Assembly (NCBI GenBank): GCA_002391565.1
Contig: DGFH01000235.1
Location: 1-13,543 of the forward strand
Reading direction: 5' to 3'
DNA length: 13,543 bases
Source of the DNA: Anaerolineales bacterium UBA3905
GTDB lineage: Bacteria > Chloroflexota > Anaerolineae > Caldilineales > Caldilineaceae
In this document: piece by piece, positions 1-6,866 of the stretch
How positions within the stretch are numbered: the first letter of the stretch is position 1
Layout: every line of letters begins with the position of its first letter
Program-made: the position numbers and the translations under genes
Notes under the pieces: generated by a model
What the model was told of the DNA's origin: nothing
What the model saw: only the letters and a program-made list of their open reading frames with translations
Databases searched by the model: none

Positions 1-366
1 CAGGTCGGCGGGCGCCTGCACGGTGTATTCGCAGACCGCCGCCCCTGATACGGGTGGGTGCTCCCAGATTGCCATCTGCTGCACCAGCCCGCAGGAGGCC
101 AAACCGACTTTGATCTCCATCATCTGCGGCGTGCGCGTGGCAACCTTGCGCGCCGCCGGGAACGCCTCGATGAAATCGAACTGCCAGAGCAGCGCCTGGT
201 TTGGGTCGGTGACGCGCTCGTCGTCGACCAGGCTATGCCACAATTCTTCCTGCCACTTCAGGTAGGAGATGTACTGCGAGAGCTGGGTCAACGATTGTTC
301 ATTAAGGTCGGAGATGCGTCGCACAATGGCGTCGATACTCTCTTGACGGCTGTCGTAGTTAGACAT
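1..366 (-). CDS. Hypothetical protein, 3' part cut by window edge
   Basis: An open frame starts with ATG at 366 and runs without a stop for 122 codons to the window edge, so the C-terminus is missing. I do not recognise the family. Residues about 8-45 look helical (ISDLNEQSLTQLSQYISYLK, then WQEELWHSL). The later part has beta-like stretches (MEIKVGLASCGLVQQMAIWE and VCEYTVQAP). There is no signal peptide or membrane segment in the visible part. Only a weak ribosome site precedes the start (GTGGAAACTTT then ATG). It lies 79 bp downstream of thrS on the same strand and could be read from the same transcript. Codon use and composition match the neighbours, so I regard it as a real gene of unknown role. 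Confidence 0.72.
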   Translation of the reverse strand, partial: MSNYDSRQESIDAIVRRISDLNEQSLTQLSQYISYLKWQEELWHSLVDDERVTDPNQALLWQFDFIEAFPAARKVATRTPQMMEIKVGLASCGLVQQMAIWEHPPVSGAAVCEYTVQAPADL

Positions 367-445
367 AAAGTTTCCACGCAAGGTTGAACCGAACGAGCAT
401 GTTGACCTGGGCTGCCAGTCTGTTCGCTTCCCCAGTGTACCACGC

Positions 446-2275
446 CTATAAACTTAGCGCACGCGTGGCGATCTTTTCCTTGACGAGCGCCAGAAACTCG
501 CCAAAGGCCAGACCGTTGCTGCGCGTGCCGTCACGCTTGCGCAGCGCCACCGTATTGTCCGCCATCTCCTGGTCGCCGACGACGAGCATGTAGGGCACTT
601 TCATCAACTGGGCGTCGCGAATCTTGGCGTTCATGCGTTCGGCGCTGAGATCGGCTTCCGCGCGCACGCCAGCGGCTTGCAACTCTGCCGCCAGACGCGC
701 GGCGTAGTCGTTGTGGTCGCTGGTGATCGGGATCACGCGCGCCTGCACCGGCGCCAACCAGACCGGGAACGCACCGGCAAAGTGTTCGATCAGGAAGCCG
801 ATCATGCGTTCGTGTGTGCTCAACGGTGCGCGGTGGATGCAGAGCGGCGTCTCTTCCTTGCCCTCGCGATTGGTGTAAACCAGGTTGAAGCGCGCGGGTA
901 CGGCAAAATCGACCTGATTCGTCGCCAGCGTAAACTCCCGCCCGATGGCGCTCCAGATTTGCACGTCGATCTTTGGCCCGTAGAAGGCGGCTTCGTCCGG
1001 CACTTCCACATAGGGCACGCCGCCGTTGTCCATCGCCCGCCGCACCATTTCTTCGGTTTTGAGCCAGAGGCGTTCGTTGTCGATGTACTTCTTGCCCAAC
1101 CCCTTGCGGTGGTGCGTGCTGAGGCGCATCACGAATTTGTCGATGGCGAAGACTTCGAAGTAATAGCGATAAAGGTCGATCACCGCCATAAACTCCTGCT
1201 CGAACTGCTCTTCGCTGCAATAGATGTGGGCGTCGTTCATCTGCATCGAGCGCACGCGCATCAGACCGAACAACTCACCGCTCTTTTCGTAGCGGTAACA
1301 GGTGCCATACTCGGCCAGACGCACGGGCAGGTCGCGATACGAACGCGGCTTGGCGGCGAAAATCTTGTGATGGAAGGGGCAGTTCATCGGCTTGACGTAA
1401 TAGCGCACCCCTTCGAGTTCCATCGGCGGATACATGCTCTCAGCGTAGTAGGGCAGGTGTCCGCTGCGCAGGAAGAGATCTTCCTTCGTCAGGTGTGGCG
1501 TCTTGACGCGCTGGTAGCCAGCGCGTAGTTCCGTTTCGGCAGCCAGGCGCTCCAGCTCTGCAATCATGATGCCGCCGTTGGGCAGCCACAGTGGCAAGCC
1601 CGGCCCTACTTCCTCGTCGAAGATGAAGATGTCCAGCTCGCGGCCCAGCTTGCGATGGTCGCGTTTCTTGGCCTCCTCGATCATCGCCAGATGTGCGTTC
1701 AGCTCCTTTTTGTTGCGCCACGCCGTGCCGTAGATGCGTTGCAGCATCGGATTCTTCTCGTCGCCGCGCCAGTATGCACCGGCCACGCTCATCAACTTGA
1801 AGCCATCGGCGGGGATTTGTCCCGTATGCTCGACGTGTGGGCCGCGACAGAGATCTTCGAACGTGTCCTGCCGGTAGGTGCTGATGATCGGCTTCTCTTG
1901 CGTTTCATTGCCGTATTCGTCGATGCCGCCTTGTTCCAGCCCGGCGATCAATTCCAGCTTGTAGGGCTGGTCAGCGAACAACTGCCGCGCTTCTTCGGCG
2001 CTTACCTGGCGGTAGATGAACGGATGCTTGCCAGCAATGATCTGGCGCATCCGCTTCTCGATCTGTTCTAATTCCTCCGGGGTGAAGGTGCGCGTTTTGC
2101 CGTTCTCGTCCTTGCCCAGGTCGAAGTCGTAATAGAAGCCATTGTCGATGGGCGGGCCAATCGCAATCTTGGCTTCCGGGTGCATCTCCAATACCGCCTG
2201 CGCCATCACGTGCGCAGCGCTGTGACGAATTTTGTACAGTTGCTCGTCTTCCGGCGAGCGGTTCAAGTGACTCAT
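446..2275 (-). CDS. thrS: Threonine--tRNA ligase without TGS domain
   Basis: Cytoplasmic class II synthetase that charges tRNA-Thr with threonine using ATP. The 609 residues begin almost directly in the editing domain: HSAAH at 18-22 and CRGPH at 143-147 supply the usual His/His/Cys/His set. The catalytic core follows, with MNCPFHH (Cys299), NDAH (His350) and CIHRAP (His481) as the three zinc ligands of the active site. A class II anticodon-binding domain fills about 505-609 (ITSDHNDYAARLAAELQAAG). The N-terminal TGS domain of the roughly 640-residue E. coli type is absent; known TGS-less forms occur, for example in cyanobacteria. Start ATG 2275 is supported by AGGGAAGG six bases upstream (2282-2289). 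The upstream gene ends 34 bp away, leaving no room for a TGS extension. Probably cotranscribed with the small membrane protein upstream. Confidence 0.97.
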   Translation of the reverse strand: MSHLNRSPEDEQLYKIRHSAAHVMAQAVLEMHPEAKIAIGPPIDNGFYYDFDLGKDENGKTRTFTPEELEQIEKRMRQIIAGKHPFIYRQVSAEEARQLFADQPYKLELIAGLEQGGIDEYGNETQEKPIISTYRQDTFEDLCRGPHVEHTGQIPADGFKLMSVAGAYWRGDEKNPMLQRIYGTAWRNKKELNAHLAMIEEAKKRDHRKLGRELDIFIFDEEVGPGLPLWLPNGGIMIAELERLAAETELRAGYQRVKTPHLTKEDLFLRSGHLPYYAESMYPPMELEGVRYYVKPMNCPFHHKIFAAKPRSYRDLPVRLAEYGTCYRYEKSGELFGLMRVRSMQMNDAHIYCSEEQFEQEFMAVIDLYRYYFEVFAIDKFVMRLSTHHRKGLGKKYIDNERLWLKTEEMVRRAMDNGGVPYVEVPDEAAFYGPKIDVQIWSAIGREFTLATNQVDFAVPARFNLVYTNREGKEETPLCIHRAPLSTHERMIGFLIEHFAGAFPVWLAPVQARVIPITSDHNDYAARLAAELQAAGVRAEADLSAERMNAKIRDAQLMKVPYMLVVGDQEMADNTVALRKRDGTRSNGLAFGEFLALVKEKIATRALSL

Positions 2276-2309
2276 ACTGTGCCTTCCCTGGCAATGCCTA
2301 TGTGAAACC

Positions 2310-2678
2310 TTAACGAGATAATGTTGCTGCGATCCTTGTCAGTAGCTGACCAAGCGCCCCGGCGAGAAACTGTATGGCATTCCAGAGCGATACGGCAATC
2401 TCATCCAGCAATGCTCGATCATACCACCAGACAAGCAAGATAATCACCAGTACACTGATCAGCCCACGCTTCAGTTTGATCCGTTCATATTCCTCTGCCG
2501 CATCGCGCACTTCTTCCGGTTTTTTGTTCGCCTCAATGCGGGCCTCAATGTGTTTTTGCAGCGGCTTGTTTCCGCCCAAAAAATACCGGAAGAGTGTGCG
2601 CAAAGTCCAGAGAGCTGCAAGCACGACCGCTACAATCAGCAATGCGCCCAAATCTAAGGGCAGGCTTCCGACGACCAT
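2310..2678 (-). CDS. Small membrane protein, two transmembrane helices
   Basis: A 122-residue protein I cannot assign to a named family. A hydrophobic helix at about 9-32 (LGALLIVAVVLAALWTLRTL) is followed by a charged, probably coiled-coil segment at about 37-70 (KHIEARIEANKKPEEVRDAA). A second hydrophobic helix spans about 72-88 (ISVLVIILLVWWY) and the C-terminal tail is amphipathic and helical. It should sit in the cytoplasmic membrane. Start ATG 2678 has a clear GGAG at 2686-2689, seven bases upstream. It lies 34 bp upstream of thrS in the same direction, and no terminator is visible between them, so the two are probably one operon. No functional link to thrS can be read from the sequence. 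Confidence 0.82.
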   Translation of the reverse strand: MVVGSLPLDLGALLIVAVVLAALWTLRTLFRYFLGGNKPLQKHIEARIEANKKPEEVRDAAEEYERIKLKRGLISVLVIILLVWWYDRALLDEIAVSLWNAIQFLAGALGQLLTRIAATLSR

Positions 2679-2843
2679 TCGTTTGCTCCAGGGTGCTCAA
2701 ACTTCTATACAAGTTGCCGGTGCGCTCCGTACGCGATTGGATGCAAGATTTCAGGACTTGCAGACTGCGGAGAAGGATGATACGCTTCTAGTTATAGAAC
2801 AAATGTGCTATTCTCTCCTGTCAATCCATAATGGAACTTCACA

Positions 2844-3236
2844 ATGGCTGAATTCGACATCCTTAGCCCAATCGACACGCTCTTCGGCATCGCCCGCTAC
2901 GGCAAAATGCATCGTTTTACCTTCGATGTCGACTCTGGCTTCACCGGCTACAAGGTCGAGAAACTCTTGCGACGGTACGGCGTCCGGGTTTGGGGGCGCC
3001 GCGTTGCCGGCAATCAGCGATCCTTTCTGGTGAAGCAAAGTCAGGCCGTCTGGGCTGAGTACATTTTGTGCCGGGCAGGCGTCCCTTTGTTTGGCCCGCT
3101 GCTCGACCCGCGCAACGCGCTCTATCCCGGCCAACATCCTGACGCTACGATGCCGACGCCCTGGACAGAGCAGGGCGTGCCGGCGATCAGCCTGGTTGAT
3201 CACCTCGGCGAGTGGCTGGCAAAGCTCTTCGGCTGA
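2844..3236 (+). CDS. Hypothetical protein, 130 residues
   Basis: The only plus-strand gene in the left half. The protein is soluble, mixed alpha/beta, with no signal peptide or membrane helix. Distinctive stretches are DVDSGFTGYKVEKLLRRYGV (about 28-47), VWGRRVAGNQRSFLVKQSQA and WAEYILCRAGVPL. This pattern of a helix, a strand with VWGRR, a strand with FLVKQ and a helix with WAEY suggests a small compact domain, but I do not recognise it. The ribosome site is weak. It converges with the peptidase gene; the two stop codons are only 4 bp apart. A 131-codon frame lies on the opposite strand (2808-3203), but that translation is rich in Arg and His, has no convincing motif and looks like a shadow. 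The plus reading is therefore preferred, with moderate certainty. Confidence 0.65.
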   Translation: MAEFDILSPIDTLFGIARYGKMHRFTFDVDSGFTGYKVEKLLRRYGVRVWGRRVAGNQRSFLVKQSQAVWAEYILCRAGVPLFGPLLDPRNALYPGQHPDATMPTPWTEQGVPAISLVDHLGEWLAKLFG

Positions 3237-3240
3237 GTGT

Positions 3241-4407
3241 TTAGCCGCCAGCGCCTAGCCACGTCGCCGCCCACATTGTCAGCGTCCACAGATGACGCAA
3301 GCCGCTTTCCAGCGGCGCTGTGGCGATCCACTCGTCAGTGCGGTGGGCGTTGCCGCCCTCCGTAACGCCGATGCAGACCGCCGGAATGCCGCGACTGAGC
3401 GGGATGTTGGCGTCGGTGCTGCTGATCCGCATGGTGAGTTGCGGCTTCACCTTGACGGCGTGCAGCGAGTTGATCGCCGCCAGCACCAACGGGTGGTCGT
3501 CGCCGATGGCGCCGCCGGGGCGGTCGCCGATCACGGTGGTGGTGACGGTGACGCCGGCTTGCTGCCAGCGCACACTTTGGTAGCGGGCGACGATGCCCAT
3601 CACCTCCTGCACGATGGCTTCCAGCGCGGCAGGCTGCTCGCTGCGCAGGTCCAGCTCTAGTTCGGCGTGCTGGGCGATGGTGTTGACTGAGGTGCCGCCG
3701 CCGATCACGCCCACGTTGAAGGTTGTGCGCGGCGTCTTGGGGGGGCGCAGATGCGTCAGGTCGGCGGCGAGTTGCGCCAACACATGCACTGCGCTGGCCG
3801 CGCCAAAGTCGCTCCAACTGTGGCCGCCGGGCGCGGTGACCTGGATGCGATAGCGCCGTGACGCCAACGCCTGATGCACCACGCGCGATAGCCCCATGCC
3901 CTCGATGACGATGGCGGCGCCAACGCTTTCCGGCGCTGTTGCGGTGAACCGATCCACCGCCGCGCGCATCCCGCGCAGATCACCGTTGCCCTCCTCCCCC
4001 ACGTTGGCGACGAACCAGATGTCGACCGACGGTGTTGGTTGAGTGCGCAGCGCCTCGGCCAGCCAAAGCAGCGCAGCCACGCCCAGCGAGTTGTCGCCCA
4101 GCCCTGGCCCAAAGATGCGACGATGTTTGGCGTCGCGCCGGATCGTCAGGTCGGTGTTGGCGGGGAAGACGGTGTCGGTGTGGGCGCTAACGATGAGCGC
4201 TGGTGTGCGCTGATTGCCAGCAGCGCAGGCATAGACGTTGTGGAGTGCGTCGATGTCGGGCGCATAGCCAAGTCGGCGGAAGGCATCGGCCACCCATGCG
4301 GCGCGTTGCCCTTCGTCACCGGTTGGCGCGGGAATCTGTTGGATAGCGATGCTCAGTTCGATCAAATGCCCGGCGGCTTCATGGAAATTCATCGTGCGCA
4401 TGATCAT
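3241..4407 (-). CDS. M20-family metallopeptidase (PepT/ArgE/DapE-like)
   Basis: Cytoplasmic di-zinc amidohydrolase of the M20 group, which splits di- or tripeptides or N-acyl amino acids; the exact substrate cannot be read. The 388 residues contain the full metal and catalytic set: HTDTVFP (His76, Asp78), GLGDNSLG (bridging Asp105), NVGEEGNGD (catalytic Glu138 and metal Glu139), IVIEG (Glu169) and GGNAHRTDEW (His355). The dimerisation-domain motif PGGHSW is at 193-198. The frame stays open up to 4497, but residues encoded upstream of 4407 would be translated T-box and terminator hairpin, so I place the start at ATG 4407 (ATG 4401 and 4392 are alternatives). It begins 12 bases after the terminator T-tract and is the only gene behind the T-box, so its transcription should rise when the cognate tRNA is uncharged. 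Confidence 0.93.
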   Translation of the reverse strand: MIMRTMNFHEAAGHLIELSIAIQQIPAPTGDEGQRAAWVADAFRRLGYAPDIDALHNVYACAAGNQRTPALIVSAHTDTVFPANTDLTIRRDAKHRRIFGPGLGDNSLGVAALLWLAEALRTQPTPSVDIWFVANVGEEGNGDLRGMRAAVDRFTATAPESVGAAIVIEGMGLSRVVHQALASRRYRIQVTAPGGHSWSDFGAASAVHVLAQLAADLTHLRPPKTPRTTFNVGVIGGGTSVNTIAQHAELELDLRSEQPAALEAIVQEVMGIVARYQSVRWQQAGVTVTTTVIGDRPGGAIGDDHPLVLAAINSLHAVKVKPQLTMRISSTDANIPLSRGIPAVCIGVTEGGNAHRTDEWIATAPLESGLRHLWTLTMWAATWLGAGG

Positions 4408-4419
4408 AACGCCCGTGTC

Positions 4420-4456
4420 AACAAAACAAAAAAGCTTCGTCCCATGGGACGAAGCT
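4420..4456 (-). terminator. T-box intrinsic terminator
   Basis: Perfect hairpin AGCTTCGTCCC-AT-GGGACGAAGCT (4433-4456) followed in the minus direction by TTTTTGTTTTGTT. It is the off-state structure of the T-box leader and overlaps the antiterminator 3' strand. Readthrough reaches the peptidase start 12 bases later. Confidence 0.93.
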
Positions 4457-4680
4457 GACGCTCGTGGTTCCACCCATGTTGCCTGCACCAGCCGCATGAC
4501 GGAATAGCTCAGACCACTTGTGGCGCTGTTAACGGGGCGAACCGGAATGACATACTCACCTTGTTTTCTGTCATTCGCTCTCAGGGGGTCTGTGGCGGGC
4601 GCTCCTGCGACGAGTTTCAGCCGCTGCTCATCGCTCTCTGTCAGGTCGTTGCCGTCACAGTTGTCCTGATCGACGCTTTC
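4420..4680 (-). promoter_or_regulatory. T-box riboswitch (tRNA-sensing leader)
   Basis: Transcribed leftward. Stem I contains TCAGG/CCTGA (4665-4669 with 4581-4585), CTGTG/CACAG (4656-4660 with 4590-4594), CCTG/CAGG and, after the hallmark AGAGAG (4634-4639), the helix CGATGAG/CTCGTCG (4627-4633 with 4608-4614) capped by a GGCTGAAA-type loop. A second stem GAATGACA/TGTCATTC follows (4569-4576 with 4545-4552). The antiterminator has ATGGG (4473-4477), the 7-nt bulge TGGAACC (4466-4472), ACGA (4462-4465) and partners TCGT (4449-4452) and CCCAT (4444-4448). TCGTCCCAT is also part of the 5' arm of the terminator, so the two folds exclude each other. The bulge UGGA predicts a tRNA ending UCCA (U73), which suggests Gly, Cys or a U73 Thr tRNA. 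The specifier codon is not certain; ACC (4587-4589, Thr) fits the loop position best. Confidence 0.93.
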
Positions 4681-4687
4681 GATTGAT

Positions 4688-4765
<78 letters not shown>

Positions 4766-4776
4766 GACCACGCAAG

Positions 4777-4805
4777 AGTATATCACGCATGGTGACGACC
4801 GCCAA
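4777..4805 (-). promoter_or_regulatory. Sigma-70 type promoter for tRNA-Val and T-box leader
   Basis: Read on the minus strand: -35 TTGGCG (4800-4805, 4 of 6 consensus bases), a 17-bp spacer and -10 TATACT (4777-4782, 5 of 6). The expected start point is about 7 bases later, just ahead of tRNA G1 at 4764. It is well placed and the only good candidate for both the tRNA and the peptidase. Confidence 0.75.
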
Positions 4806-4931
4806 ATTTCAGAGTATGAAGGGGTCTCATTCTTGTTCTGTTGCAATGATCGCACTGCGCCAGCAGCGGGTGTATGCGTAGGTCATCGCCTCCGGCATGA
4901 CATAGAGCGATGTGGTTTCGGCATGGCGCCG

Positions 4932-5681
4932 CTAATTGGGGAAGACGTAGCCGCTTGGCCCGCTATTGAGCGTGTGTACGTCCTCGCGTGTGTCGATCAT
5001 ATATTGGAGTAACAACATCTCGCGTGCCAGCAGCCGCCCTTCGAGCGCCAGCATTTCTGGCACGCCTGCAGCTTCGAGCAGATGCTGCTTGTCCAGGTCG
5101 CCAACCTGTAGTGAAATCGCCACCAGCATCGCCAGCGTCAGCGGATCTTCCGGCAGCCGATCCAGCGTCAGGTTGACGTTGGCGGCCTTCGACAACAGCG
5201 CGACATACTCTAGCACCTGGGGACGGACGCGCTGGCTGAGATCGGCGGCTAACTGGGTTGCGCCATTCACGACCGGAAAGTGACGCACCGTTGCCGTCAG
5301 GTAGCTATGGTGGGTGTGCAATTCCAGGATGCGAAAACGCTGTGTCCCCACGGTGGTGATGTTCATGCGTCCGTCGTCCAGCCGTTCGACGCGCGCAATG
5401 CGCGCCGCCGTACCGACAGTGTGGGGCTTGGCAGGCGCGCCCACTTCCTGCCCCTCCCGGATCAGCACCACGCCAAAGGGCAGGTGTTCGTCGATGCAGC
5501 GGTTGATCATCTCGCGATACCGCAATTCAAAGATATGCAGAGGGAGCACCATTCCCGGAAAGAGCACCACATGTTTGAGTGGAAAGATCGGCAGTTCCAT
5601 GATGCGATTCCGCGCTGCGTGCATGTTTGAATCAGCCTGGCCGGCTGCTGGATCGACTGGTTTTTTCACCTTCATACTCAT
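4932..5681 (-). CDS. Stand-alone LON substrate-binding-domain protein
   Basis: The 249 residues match the N-terminal domain of Lon proteases (LON/PUA-like fold), starting at ELPIFPLKHVVLFPGMVLPL (about 29-48) and LHIFELRYREMI, then FGVVLIREG and TVGTAARIARVERL, with a helical C-terminal half (LEYVALLSKAANVNLTLDRL). There is no AAA+ ATPase motif and no Ser-Lys protease domain, so it is not a protease by itself. Stand-alone proteins of this type are common, but their biochemical role is poorly known; binding of unfolded protein or RNA is only inferred. The start ATG 5681 shares the 4-base ATGA with the truD stop, indicating translational coupling. An internal ATG before ELPIFP is possible, but the overlap favours 5681. 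The tRNA-Val promoter lies downstream of its stop. Confidence 0.9.
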   Translation of the reverse strand: MSMKVKKPVDPAAGQADSNMHAARNRIMELPIFPLKHVVLFPGMVLPLHIFELRYREMINRCIDEHLPFGVVLIREGQEVGAPAKPHTVGTAARIARVERLDDGRMNITTVGTQRFRILELHTHHSYLTATVRHFPVVNGATQLAADLSQRVRPQVLEYVALLSKAANVNLTLDRLPEDPLTLAMLVAISLQVGDLDKQHLLEAAGVPEMLALEGRLLAREMLLLQYMIDTREDVHTLNSGPSGYVFPN

Positions 5682-6775
5682 GCGTCATCTTCCGCAATGA
5701 CCGACAACTGGTCTTCATCGACCTTCATCAATTCGCGCATCACGATGGTGGCGAAGGCGCCTTTCACCAACGTGAAGGTGGCGACCAATGCATCGTCCCG
5801 CAGGTGCAATGTCAGGTCGGGCACAAGCAACCGCCCCGCTCGTCGCGTGCCTTCGACGTGCGCCTGTGCAAAGTGCGCCATCGTGACGGGCGCCGCTGCC
5901 AATACTTCGGTTTCCAGCGCGCCCGCCTCGGCTGTTGCCATCCACATGTGCGGCCCATAGAGGGGCGCCGTGAAGTTGATCTCGTGAGCTGCATAGCGCA
6001 TCTGTTCGGCCTCGACGTCTTCCACTGCGAACATGCCGCCGGTGGTCGTCTTCTTGGCGATGTCGCCGCGCAGGAGGCGGTCGAAGGCGCCGATCTCCAG
6101 CCGCCGCACCAGATAGCGATTGCAGAGATAGCTCTGATAACTCGAAATCAGGAAGCGCCGCAACCACTTATCGGCGCGTTGACGCTCACCCAACAACACC
6201 GCCAGCCCTTGCCGCACGTTGCCACCCTCCGGCCCGATGCGCTGCACGCCAAAGAAGTTGGGCAGCCCCCGCTGACGAATCTCGGCAGCGATGGCTTCGC
6301 CGCGCTGAAGAGCGATATCCGGCGCAACTGCCAGCCCGGTGACTGTGATCGTGAAACGGTTGCCGAGCAAATGACCGGGGCGCAACTTGTTGTGATGGAA
6401 CTGCACCCAGTTCACCTTGACCGGCAATTCAGCGGCGATGCGCTGCGCAGCTTCATCGGCAAAATGCGCCGGTTTATGACCAACATTCAGGCTGAAGGTC
6501 TGCGTCGCTGTAGCGACTTTGTCCTTCATGCCTGCAAATCCCACGCTTCCCCGCTCCAGCCCAAAGAGTCGTTCCAGCTGCGCCGCCACTTCTTTTGTGG
6601 TCAAACCCACTTTCGTCAAGTTCACGTAGAGATGTTGACCATCGCCGGCTGCTGCGTACAGGCCAATCTCTTCGACGACGAAGTGATCGGGAGTGGCGCG
6701 CAAGGCGCCGCCGACTCCGGGTAGCCGCGCCGTCAGGTAAGGCAGCGCAGTCGTGATTTCGTATTCATTGTGCAT
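5678..6775 (-). CDS. truD: tRNA pseudouridine(13) synthase TruD
   Basis: Converts uridine 13 in the D loop of certain tRNAs to pseudouridine in the cytoplasm. The 365 residues are close to the E. coli length (349). The catalytic motif is FAGMKDKVATATQ at about 80-92, with Asp85 as the nucleophile. Other family landmarks are KLRPGHLLGNRFTITV, LPNFFGVQRIG, RFLISSYQSYLCNRYL and, near the end, GAFATIVMRELMK. The TRUD insertion domain lies between about 160 and 320. ATG 6775 has only a weak ribosome site (AAGAACGG), but the N-terminus aligns well with the family, so the start is kept. The gene overlaps the LON-domain gene by 4 bases. Upstream is a 91-bp gap to the methyltransferase with no convincing promoter, so it may belong to the same transcript. 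Confidence 0.96.
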   Translation of the reverse strand: MHNEYEITTALPYLTARLPGVGGALRATPDHFVVEEIGLYAAAGDGQHLYVNLTKVGLTTKEVAAQLERLFGLERGSVGFAGMKDKVATATQTFSLNVGHKPAHFADEAAQRIAAELPVKVNWVQFHHNKLRPGHLLGNRFTITVTGLAVAPDIALQRGEAIAAEIRQRGLPNFFGVQRIGPEGGNVRQGLAVLLGERQRADKWLRRFLISSYQSYLCNRYLVRRLEIGAFDRLLRGDIAKKTTTGGMFAVEDVEAEQMRYAAHEINFTAPLYGPHMWMATAEAGALETEVLAAAPVTMAHFAQAHVEGTRRAGRLLVPDLTLHLRDDALVATFTLVKGAFATIVMRELMKVDEDQLSVIAEDDA

Positions 6776-6866
6776 GGTGAACCGTTCTTGCGCAGGAATG
6801 GATGTTCCAAAGCTGACCTGAAAATAGAGGAACGCGTGGTGGGGAGCGAGCCGTCGCCGCCGATGA

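Noticed and set aside
677..1528. Long open frames opposite or inside thrS and other genes (also 5627-6724, 7790-8749, 9740-10495, 12776-13495)
   Set aside because: High-GC shadow frames of strongly supported genes on the other strand, with atypical composition and no domains.
2797..2808. LexA-like GAACAAATGTGC upstream of the 130-residue gene
   Set aside because: One mismatch to GAAC-N4-GTTC and a single occurrence next to a gene with no SOS connection; expected by chance.
2791..2824. TTGACA (2819-2824) and TATAAC (2791-2796) on the minus strand as promoter for the small membrane protein and thrS
   Set aside because: The spacer is 22 bp, too long for a normal sigma-70 promoter; one of the elements may still be used with a poorer partner.
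2808..3203. 131-codon minus-strand open frame opposite the 130-residue gene
   Set aside because: Arg/His-rich shadow-like composition and no recognisable motif; the plus-strand reading is more protein-like.
4408..4497. N-terminal extension of the peptidase to ATG 4497
   Set aside because: These 30 codons translate the T-box antiterminator and terminator hairpin, and the M20 family starts near residue 1 of the shorter form.
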